A DNA stretch of 64,000 nt from Euleptes europaea (Eukaryota > Chordata > Lepidosauria > Squamata > Sphaerodactylidae): positions 4,773,970 to 4,837,969 of the forward strand of contig NC_079332.1 in NCBI RefSeq assembly GCF_029931775.1. Reading direction: 5' to 3'. This document shows, in pieces, positions 58,601 to 64,000 of this stretch. Position numbers and translations under genes: made by a program. The notes beneath the pieces are model-generated. The model was not told where the DNA came from and did no database searches. It saw only the letters and a program-made list of their open reading frames with translations. Within the stretch, counting starts at the first letter, position 1. Each line of letters begins with the position of its first letter.

Positions 58601-61600
58601 TGGATACTAGTCAAGATGCATACCCATTCTCTCCAGGATCAGAGGGGCATGCCGAATATATTAGGTGCTTTGGAACACAGGCAGGGCGATTCTGCTGTAG
58701 TCGTCTTGTTTGGGGGCTTCCTAGAGGCACCTGGTTGGCCACTGTGTGAGCAGACTGCTGGACCTGATGGGCCTGGGTCTGATCCAGCAGGGCTTTTCTT
58801 ATGCTCTTAAAGCTCAACATTGACCCCTGCTTCTCCTGCACATTCAGACACCCACATTGAGTAAAGCTTCTGGATCATGGGGAGGGGCTTTTCTAGGACA
58901 GCCTGATTGCTGCAGCTACCAGAAGCTTATTTCCCAATCAGTAAGGAGCACACACACACACACACACTCCTGAGATCATTGTGAGCCTCACGGAGAAGGC
59001 ACTTCCACAAGACGCACTGGAACTAGTTTCAAACCTGTTCGGCCGTCATGGCTCCCAAGCAAGAAAACCTTGGAAGCCATTACTCCCTTCAGAATCTACT
59101 GACCCCTAACAAAGACGGCTCAGTCAAACTACATTTCCCAGAGTTCCTTGGTGAACTCCAGACACAGATCTGACCCTACTATCAATTCTGGTACTCTTGG
59201 TGCCACCCCCTTTTTAGTCCCACAAACCTCCTCGTCTTCAGAGGAAAGGAGCGCTTTGGCGTCCTCAGTGTTCAAGGTGAGATGCTTCATTCCAACCAGG
59301 CAGAATCTCTCCAGGTAGAGTTTTCGAAGGATCCGAGGCAGGCTGCGGGTCCACGTGCCAGGCTTGATCAACAGCACGGTGCAGAGGATCTCGGCACCTG
59401 TCCAAAAGAATAACGGAAGAAGCTACAGGACAAGTTAGGAGAAGGAGGAGGTTTTTATACCCCACTTTTCTCTACCTTTAAGGTGTCTCAAAGGGGCTTG
59501 AACCCCCCTTTCCTTCCTCTTCCCATAACAGACACCTTGTGGGGTAGGAGGGGGCTGAAAGAGTTCAGAGAGAACTATGACGAGCCCAAGGTCACCCAGC
59601 TGGCTTCATTTGGAGGAGTGGGGAAACAAACCCGGTTCACACCAGATTAGAGTCCGCCGCTCTCAACAACTACACCGCGCTGACTCTCAGTGAGGTGTGC
59701 AACCTGCAACTGAGCAGTACTACTGCGGAAGGTGCATGGGCGTGTAAGGTTTCTACATGGAGGGAATGCTTTGTGGTGCAGTCCGAAGTGGTACAGTAAC
59801 CTGCAAGGATTCTCCTGTGGGTGTATGAATTTACAGTGTTGACAGGGTTCCTCTTTTGGAATTTGAAGACTTAGTGCCTTGTCCGAGGTCGAGAGACAAA
59901 TGCATGGCCAAGAATCTGAATGCCGCTCGCTGAGACTTAGCAGGGACGCTTTCCCTTGCCTCTGTTGCCATGGAGCCTGTGAATCTCTTCAGCATCGTTC
60001 CCAAGGAGGCGTTTGTCTTGCCGGCGAGAGAAACCCCCAGCAGGAAATGGGTCACGTCAATTTGGTCATGTAGCCAGCTCGGCACTGAGGCAAATGACCC
60101 CTTTCCTTCGGCTCGTTCGGCATTTTCAGAGCTGGAGGAGAGGGGGATTGAACCCGGTTCTCCAGATTAGAGTCCACCGCTCCAAACCAATGCTCTAAAC
60201 CACGGCGCCACGCTACACCAAGGGGAACAAGGCAGGGAGATGAGCCGGTCAGTGTGTTTGTATTGAGGACAATGCTGAAGGCTAAAAATTGAGATTGATC
60301 AATATGTGGTTTCTCTGGATACCCTTGTTCCAGAAACCTGTATTCAGTTCTCAGTCATGGGCATGGCTGACAGTAAATGATGCTCCCAAAGAAGGACATT
60401 TCAGATGGGGATTGGGAGGTTTGAAAACAAGGTTGCACCTATCTGTAACTGTGGTTCATCGAGTTGTTCTCTGTGCAGGCACATAATGTGACTGTGCAGG
60501 TACAAGCCGGCCACGGCAATTCAATCTCCAAGCTTCCAGAAAGTTCAGATTTTTTGAAGCACTCCCCCTCCCCTCCACCTTACATGAGCACATGAAGCTG
60601 CCTTATACTGAATCAGACGCCCCTTGGTCCATCAAAGTCAGTATTGTCTACTCAGACCGGCAGCGGCTCTCCAGGGTCTCAGGCAGAGGTCTTCCACATC
60701 ACCTACTTGCCTGGTCCCTTTAATTGGAGATGCCGGGGATTGAACCTGGGCCCTTCTGCGTGCCAAACAGATGCTCTACCACTGAGCCACGGCCCCTCTC
60801 CATGGCTCTCCAGGATCTCAGGCAGAGGTCCTTCACATCACCTACCTGCCTGGTCCCTTTCACTGGAGATGCCGGGGATTGAACCTGGGACCTTCTGCAT
60901 GCCAAGCGGAGGCTCTGCCACTGAGCCACGGCTCCTCCCCAAGACGAGGGCTGGGTTTTCCCACAACTCGTTTGCCACTTCCCAACTTTTTGCAACGGGT
61001 CCAGCATCCCCTGGCGCCCATCTTGTGACAGCACCCATTTTGACCCTTTCCCCTCCAGAAAGCAGAGACAGCTCCTTACCTGCTTGCATGAAGCGGAAGA
61101 GTGACTCTGCGCTGCTCGCCTGAGTCCAGATCCCTGCAAAAGAAGCGTGAATGTATTTTTGTATGGGGGGGGGGGATAGCATGCAGCACTCGGAGGGCTT
61201 ATGGTCGCAAACATTGCCTTTGTTCAGACATTAGTGAAGGAAGGAAGCCTGGAGCCAGACCCTTGGACAAAAGAATGGCCAGGTTTCTGAATGGCTGTAA
61301 ATCATGTACCCTTAATGGGCCTTAATTGCTGAGAAATGGCTTCATCCAACTGTTAGTGCCTGAAGGAAGTGATCCCCCACCCCCCATTCCAAGTGAAAGA
61401 AGGGGACAGACATGCATAAAGAAAAAGCACTGTGGATCCTTGCAGAGAGAGGGAGAGGGAAGCAGAGAGCCTCCCCTGGGAATGGGCTGATGCCTCTTGA
61501 GGGGTGTGGGATCTCTTCCTTTTCTGAGGATCTGAAGTGGGGTAGAAGCTCTGCTGCCCTTCAGGAGTGCCTCCTTGCCTTCCTCTGGCCTCTTTGGGTT

Positions 61601-64000
61601 TTTTTTTTTTTTTTTTTGCCGTCAAGTCACAGCTGACGTATGGTGACCCCGAAGGGTTTTCAAGGCAGGAGACGTTCGGAGGAGTTTACCATTCCCTGCC
61701 TGCATGTCACGACCATGGTATGCCTTGGAGACCTCCCGTCCAAATACTTGCCAGGGTCAGGGCTGAGAGTGTGTGCCTGGCCCAGGGTCACCCAGCGAGC
61801 TTGGGTTTCCCAGGTCCTAGTCTGACACCTTAACTACTACACCATGCTGGCTCTCTCCCCTGGCCTCTACTTAGCAATAAAGCAAATACTACCAAAAAAA
61901 GCCATAAGCCGCACCCTCTCCTCCAAAGGGAATTGGCCCGACTAAGAACCCCCCAAGCAACTTCTCGCTGCTTGAAGAAGCAGGTGAGCAGGTAACAACC
62001 CTAAACTAAAACAAAGGACGGACAGCTGTTTGTGCATATCCACCCTATCGCTTGTTTTCTCTCTTCACCCCCATCAAAATTTGGACTGGAAGTTCCTTGG
62101 GGGCAGGGGTCTTGGCATTCACTTATGTTGCTTTCTAAAGCGCCATATACGTTGATGGCGCTACAGAAAAAGACGATTACTAAAAACTACGACGGCAAGG
62201 CTTTCTGCAGAAGTTAGTGCCAGGTCCGCTGCCACCTAAGAGAACTGCTTTGGCGGCAAGCGACATCAAATGAGAAACCTTCCGAAGTTGTCTCAGGGTG
62301 CAGCGAAAAAGATGTCTTCCTTGTGGGCAAGTTGGGATGACCGCAGGACATACCTGTGGACCGGGAGCACCTGGCAGGAGGCGGCAAGTACCGCAGGGCA
62401 GGACGGCGGTCTGGATCTACAAAAGGGAAGCGGCGGGCTCGTCAGGAACAAGCAGAGGCTGGCAAAACACCCACAGAGGCCACTGGAAGGACTACTCCGT
62501 TCGGCTAGAGGTGAAAACAGAAGTGGCTCCCTGCGGCCTTATACTGAAAAGCTGACTTATACTGAATTATACCCATAAAGCTGCCTTATACTGAATCAGA
62601 CCCTTGGTCCACCAAAGCCAGTATTGTCTTCTCAGACCGGCAGCTGCTCTCCAGGGTCTCAGGCAGAGGTCTTTCCCATCACCTGCTTGCCTGGTCCCTT
62701 TAACTGGAGATGCTGGGGATTGAACCTGGGACCCTTCTGCACGCCAAGCAGATGCTCTGCCACTGAGCCACAGCCCCTCCCATAAAGCTGCCTTATACTG
62801 AATCAGACCCTTGGTCCATCAAAGCCAGTACTGTCTTCTCAGACCTGGAGCTGCTCTCCAGGGTCTCAGGCAGAGGTCTTTCACATCACCTACCTGCCTA
62901 GTCCCTTTAACTGGAGATGCCGGGGATTGAACCTGGGGCCTTCTGCATGCCAAGCAGAGCACCCCTGAGCCACGGCCCCTCCCCTACAAAAAGTTACGTA
63001 TTCCGCCTGCAAAAGCGCTTTGTCACATCTGTCCTGGATCTACTGCCTGTCAGGTCCGCTTTTTCAATCAAAGGAAAGGATGCTGAGCCCCCCCCCCCGC
63101 CCCCCCAGGCAAAGATTCCTTCTGCCTCCTCTCAAAACATCACATGAATGCAAAACACAATGGTTGCCCGCTTCCATGGGTGCTCAAGCTGGCCCCCGGC
63201 AAGCTGTCCTCTTAGTCCCCCCTATTTGGCTCGTCTCGTCCATAACCTGGCACTGACACCCTGGGACTTCTGACTGCTCAGGGAAAGGGGGGCATTAAAA
63301 GGAAATCAGAACCACAATCTGCTAGACCGTGAGCCTGTGTCTGCCTCTCTGTCACAAAATAGAGCTCTCTCTCTTTTTTTCAGTATCAAATCATTACAGC
63401 CACACCATCTCCTGTCTTCGATGTGTCAACAGTTAATTAGCTGGCGGAGACACTTTTGAATTACAGAAACGACGTCAGCCTTTGGATCTCGTTTGGCATT
63501 TTAACGTTTCACTGGAACTGGATGTAAAGGGCAACCCCCCAAAAAAAAAAAAATTAATGAGGTGCCCAGGCAAGCAGCGTCTGCTCGATAACGAGGCAAT
63601 GCCCTGGCTTCGGGGGGCAGAGTCCGGGTGCCAATCAGGGTAAGTAAGTGGGAAGAGGCAGATCATAAAGCTCTCCTTATAATGAACAGGAGCCGCCTAA
63701 AAACATGCCCCCCCATTGGATTTGCCATCTCGGGTACCAAAATAGTCTTAGGTCGATCCTGGCCATCTCCCACTAAAGAGCTCCGTGCAAGGAAGAGAAC
63801 ATTCCACCCACCACCGACGAAATCTTCCTCAGTGAAGAAGAGGACTGCCTGCCGGTAGGCCATCTCAGGGGTCGATGACATAACTCGCTGAAGGTCGCCG
63901 GAGTCCGTCCTTGGCTTGCCGTAGGGCCGCGCTCGAGCTTCCAGGGTCTCGGCGAGGGCCGCGAAGGCACCAATCCTCCGGAGCGCGCAGACGAGCGCGG
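46596..64000 (-). CDS. Multi-unit nucleoside-diphosphate-kinase-like protein, partial gene
   Basis: Seven minus-strand exons with matching splice sites: >64,000-63,815, 61,133-61,080, 59,397-59,228, 53,059-52,873, 47,850-47,762 or 47,770, 47,682-47,477 and 46,681-46,596. Phases agree at every junction except one. The product is a run of NDK-like units: the end of one unit (RVMSSTPEMAYRQAVLFF), a whole one (TVLLIKPGTWTRSLPRIL to FWRAQYGLSSVQNGLYGS), and the start of a third (TTCLVLPAAMG to GPCLVLAVQRDNAV). Where active NDKs have the phosphohistidine motif IIHGSDS, these units read RVMSSTP and GLYGSGR, so the His is Met/Ser or Tyr and enzyme activity is unlikely. Such domains are common in axonemal and ciliary proteins. 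I suspect DNAAF8 (Daap1/C16orf71-like), whose non-mammalian forms, as I recall, carry NDK domains. That is unproven, so no symbol is given. The first exons lie beyond the right edge, and the last exons are not securely located. Confidence 0.8.
46952..47262 (+). mobile_element. SINE-B, full length, in the intron of the NDK-like gene
   Basis: GAGAGCCAGCATGGTATAGA to AAAAACCAACTCTTCTTC. Confidence 0.9.
47430..47476 (+). repeat. Dispersed repeat fragment across a splice donor
   Basis: CCTGAAGAAGTGAGCGGTGA and CTCGTGGAAGCTCATACC are the internal block of the repeat whose end opens the window. On the minus strand the last bases are GTATGAGC, exactly the donor of the exon ending at 47,477. Confidence 0.75.
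47477..47682 (-). CDS. NDK-like gene, exon starting the third unit
   Basis: The acceptor is TTTCTCCCTCCAG and the donor AGCGAG|GTATGA. It reads RPHLAALCQTTCLVLPAAMG, then PYLELLEELVGKDFLVTGV and NHSQARFIAAILRG, which lines up with the start of NDK folds (TFLAIKPD, then the helix and the GF.LV.LK strand). It enters needing one base from the previous exon, which conflicts with that exon's best donor. Confidence 0.8.
47762..47850 (-). CDS. NDK-like gene, exon ending the second unit
   Basis: The acceptor is GACTTCTGCAGCAG. Its first two bases complete the glycine of LYGS. It reads SGRLDLLGAMFECFKPGLGE and LKAALQ. The strong donor GAA|GTAAGT gives an end at 47,762. The weaker one CAGG|GTTTTG at 47,770 is needed to keep frame with the next exon. 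Confidence 0.75.
48171..48324. mobile_element. Hairpin (palindromic) element, 154 bp
   Basis: The left arm GGCGAAAACGCATGGTCGCT, then TTAGCCTCCTTTATTCCCTG, pairs with the right arm CAGGGAATAAAGGAGGCTAA and ..TGTGTTTTCGCC. The arms are about 70 bases with a short loop (GTGTGTTCGAATGTGT). Flanking CAGAG occurs at 48,166-48,170 and 48,325-48,329, a possible target duplication. It lies in an intron of the NDK-like gene. Confidence 0.8.
48330..49380. other. Intron of the NDK-like gene, no exon confirmed
   Basis: Minus-strand open frames exist, and a clean acceptor/donor pair bounds about 65 bases near 48,985-49,050 (CTCTGCAG to AAAAC|GTGAGA). The flanking exons already join in frame without it, and its translation does not look NDK-like. 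Confidence 0.35.
49384..49687 (-). mobile_element. Sauria-like tRNA SINE with BovB-type tail
   Basis: In reverse orientation the head is AGGAGCCCCGTGGCACAGAG, with CTGCAGTACTGCAATCC and GAGTTCAATCCCGACGG boxes. The tail contains GACGTTACCCCATGGGTGAG and GCACAGGGGACCTTGACC. This layout is typical of squamate SINEs mobilised by BovB LINEs. A short internal duplication of TTACAGTGCCTTCCCCGGT lies at about 49,468-49,509. Confidence 0.75.
50495..50795 (-). mobile_element. SINE-B, full length
   Basis: AGAAGAATTGTTTTTTATAT to CTACACCACGCTGGCTCTC. Confidence 0.9.
50810..50905 (+). mobile_element. SINE/LINE tail ending in ATAA repeats
   Basis: TAAGCTGCCTTGAGCGGGAT and GCAGCATAGAAATATTCTAA then ATGAATGAATAAATACG. 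Head not seen. Confidence 0.5.
50906..51850. other. Intron of the NDK-like gene, no exon seen
   Basis: Nothing recognised apart from ordinary AT-rich sequence. Without repeats for about 900 bases. Confidence 0.35.
51855..52060 (+). mobile_element. SINE-A
   Basis: AGGGGCCGTGGCACAGTGGT through to GGCAGCTTCATGTGTTC. A small internal deletion follows GGTGATGTGAATAGACCC. Confidence 0.9.
52095..52312 (+). mobile_element. SINE-A, full length
   Basis: GGAAGGACCTTAGCTCAGTG through to AAGGCAGCTTCATGTGTTC. Its neighbour at 51,855 lies in the same orientation. Confidence 0.9.
52797..52828 (+). repeat. CAG-rich microsatellite
   Basis: AGCAGCAGCAGCAGCAACAG just downstream (minus sense) of the donor of the exon at 52,873. 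Confidence 0.8.
52873..53059 (-). CDS. NDK-like gene, exon forming the second half of the second unit
   Basis: The acceptor is CCTTTCCTTCCTAG and the donor CTACG|GTGAGT. It reads SLRAQSAYLTSGPSLALCLQ, then LDLLGPEDPERARAANPSFW and AQYGLSSVQNGLYG. The GP.LAL..QR, LLGP.DP..AR and FW..QYG words are textbook NDK-like landmarks. The residue in the catalytic His position is Tyr (LYGS instead of IHGS). Confidence 0.9.
53190..53636 (-). mobile_element. Two SINE-A copies in a row
   Basis: Copies at 53,190-53,404 and 53,425-53,636, same orientation, each from CATGAAGCTGCCTT to the A box (CACTGAGCCACGGCCCCTCC). They have different substitutions, so they are separate insertions or an old duplication. 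Confidence 0.9.
53718..53965 (-). mobile_element. SINE-B, shortened
   Basis: AGAAGAGTTGGTTTTTACAC to ACCACACCACGCTGGCTCTC, lacking one internal motif. Confidence 0.85.
53966..55000. other. Intron of the NDK-like gene, no exon seen
   Basis: A SINE-C-like head remnant lies at about 54,040-54,110 (TTTGGTGCGGCGGTTAGAGG). Nothing else is recognised. Confidence 0.35.
55003..55300 (-). mobile_element. SINE-B, full length
   Basis: AGAAGAGTTGGTTTTTATAC to ACCATTACACCATGCTG. Confidence 0.9.
55544..55582 (+). repeat. (ACAT)n(AC)n microsatellite
   Basis: TTACATACATACATACACAC. Confidence 0.85.
55602..56240 (-). mobile_element. CR1-B, a truncated copy followed by a longer copy
   Basis: The first copy covers 55,602-55,771 and breaks off at GGCATGCTC. 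The second begins at once with ATAAGAACATAAGAAAAGCC and extends to the reverse-transcriptase end (reverse of TQCIVKLWNSLPQDVVMA) near 56,230. Confidence 0.85.
56328..56760 (-). mobile_element. CR1-B
   Basis: ATAAGAACATAAGAAAGGCC through ATTTAACTATGCATTGTGTG to ATTATGGGAGAACTTCTC. Confidence 0.85.
56761..57200. other. Intron, no exon seen
   Basis: No recognised repeat. Confidence 0.35.
57205..57402 (+). mobile_element. SINE-B, 3'-truncated
   Basis: AGCGTGGTGTAGTGGTTACG to AGCTCTCTCAGCCCC, then unique sequence. The tail with ACCAACTCTTC is missing. Confidence 0.8.
57403..58105. other. Intron, no exon seen
   Basis: A T run is at about 57,935. No repeat or exon is recognised. Confidence 0.35.
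58108..58398 (+). mobile_element. CR1-A 3' end
   Basis: AGTTAGAGCAATTCCTCAGT through TAGATGGGCATCTGTCAGCA to TCTATGGTTCTATGATTC. Confidence 0.9.
58557..58810 (+). mobile_element. CR1-B 3' end
   Basis: TTATGTTCATGGAGGAGAGG to CAGGGCTTTTCTTATGCTC. Confidence 0.9.
59228..59397 (-). CDS. NDK-like gene, exon forming the first half of the second unit
   Basis: The acceptor is CTTTTGGACAG and the donor GACGAGGAG|GTTTGT. It reads AEILCTVLLIKPGTWTRSLP, then RKLYLERFCLVGMKHLTL and EDAKALLSSEDEE. TVLLIKPG equals the first strand of NDKs (TFLAIKPD), with Gly in place of Asp. It ends in phase 0, matching the phase-0 start of the exon at 53,059. Confidence 0.9.
59448..59690 (-). mobile_element. SINE-B
   Basis: GGAGGTTTTTATACCCCACT to CTACACCGCGCTGACTCTC. 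A remnant of the same family (TTGAACCCGGTTCTCCAG) is at 60,135-60,222. Confidence 0.85.
60588..60942 (-). mobile_element. SINE-A, one full copy and one head-only copy
   Basis: The full copy covers 60,588-60,799 and the second piece 60,800-60,942 (GCTCTCCAGGATCTCAGGCA to CTGCCACTGAGCCACGGC). Confidence 0.9.
61080..61133 (-). CDS. NDK-like gene, 54-base exon
   Basis: The acceptor is TTCTTTTGCAG and the donor AGCAG|GTAAGG. It reads IWTQASSAESLFRFMQA. It needs one base from the exon at 63,815 and hands one base to the exon at 59,397. Both junctions work, which is good support for a real gene. Confidence 0.85.
61134..61605. other. Intron, no exon seen
   Basis: Nothing recognised. A T run at about 61,599-61,617 is the end of the composite SINE that follows. 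Confidence 0.35.
61608..61858 (-). mobile_element. Composite SINE: tRNA head, 5S middle, LINE tail
   Basis: Read in reverse: GAGAGCCAGCATGGTGTAGT (tRNA-like head, SINE-C style), CTGACCCTGGCAAGTATTTG and GACGGGAGGTCTCC (5S rRNA internal control region), then GGTCACCATACGTCAGCTGT and GACTTGACGGC (the LINE-shared tail), ending in an A run. Confidence 0.75.
61859..62570. other. Intron; one old repeat tail
   Basis: About 62,080-62,170 (GGGCAGGGGTCTTGGCATTC, TAAAGCGCCATATACGTTGA) looks like an ancient LINE2/SINE tail. No exon is required here by the phases of the flanking exons. Confidence 0.4.
62575..62985 (-). mobile_element. Two SINE-A copies in a row
   Basis: 62,575-62,780 and 62,781-62,985, each starting CATAAAGCTGCCTTATACTG. 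The shared CATAAAGCTGCC start, unusual for the family, suggests a local duplication. Confidence 0.9.
62986..63814. other. Intron, no exon seen
   Basis: Contains a C run near 63,090 and an A run near 63,541. No recognised repeat. Confidence 0.35.
63815..64000 (-). CDS. NDK-like gene, exon at the window edge (partial)
   Basis: Open from the right edge, reading ALVCALRRIGAFAALAETLE, then SGDLQRVMSSTPEMAYRQAV and LFFTEEDFVG, donor GTCG|GTGGTG. This is the end of an NDK-like unit. RVMSSTPEMAYRQAVLFF stands where active enzymes have IIHGSDS..SA..EI..FF, so the catalytic His is absent. Its start lies beyond 64,000. GC-rich and CpG-rich. Confidence 0.85.

Noticed and set aside
62290-62580. Minus-strand donor-like CCACAG|GTATGT near 62,352
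   Set aside because: The exons at 63,815 and 61,133 join in phase directly. No NDK-like translation here.
1-64000. LTR or endogenous retrovirus remnants, CRISPR-like arrays
   Set aside because: No long terminal repeats, retroviral protein words or regular spacer arrays were seen. Repeats are dispersed SINEs, LINEs and MITEs.

Overview
This is vertebrate nuclear DNA, almost certainly from a squamate reptile. A gecko is my best guess, but that is inference from repeat style only. The genes are split by large introns. The background is crowded with CR1-type LINE 3' ends that carry an ATTCTATG-type tail, several tRNA-derived SINE families, a 5S-rRNA-derived SINE and short hAT-like elements. I saw no bacterial, plasmid, CRISPR or intact viral features. 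Repeat family labels used below are mine: SINE-A (tRNA head with GTGGCTCAGTGGTAGAGC, tail near CTTCATGTGTTC), SINE-B (head AGCGTGGTGTAGTGGTTAAG, tail ACCAACTCTTCTTC), SINE-C (head like TGGACTAGGATCTGGG, tail near AAGCCGCTCTGGG and ATAAATAAA), CR1-A and CR1-B (two CR1-like LINE groups), and MITE-1 (termini AGGGTTGCCAACC / GGTTGGCAACCCT). Layout: 1-250 holds the end of a dispersed repeat. About 255-1700 is a very GC-rich, CpG-rich, G-run-rich block that looks like a promoter island with a possible 5' noncoding exon. 2,000-15,900 is repeat-rich sequence, read here as the first intron of SBK1. 15,901-19,828 carries the three coding exons of SBK1 on the plus strand, a complete serine/threonine kinase of 395 residues. 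19,829 to about 23,400 is a repeat-free stretch that fits a long SBK1 3' UTR. 23,400-46,500 is intergenic and repeat-dense, with one intact tRNA-Cys(GCA) gene at 34,897-34,968. 46,596-64,000 carries minus-strand exons of a second gene, cut off by the right edge of the window. Splice sites and phases let most exons be joined into a protein of consecutive nucleoside-diphosphate-kinase-like units. In the two units where the position of the phosphorylated histidine can be read, it is not His. I suspect a DNAAF8 (Daap1)-type ciliary protein, but that is from memory of the family and unproven. The two genes converge tail to tail. The most interesting material besides the pseudo-NDK gene is transposon biology that can be read directly: a 5S-derived SINE sharing its tail with a LINE fragment, a tri-partite composite SINE, MITEs with clean 8-bp target duplications, long hairpin elements, an odd tandemly repeated SINE leader, and a dispersed repeat lying exactly across a splice donor.
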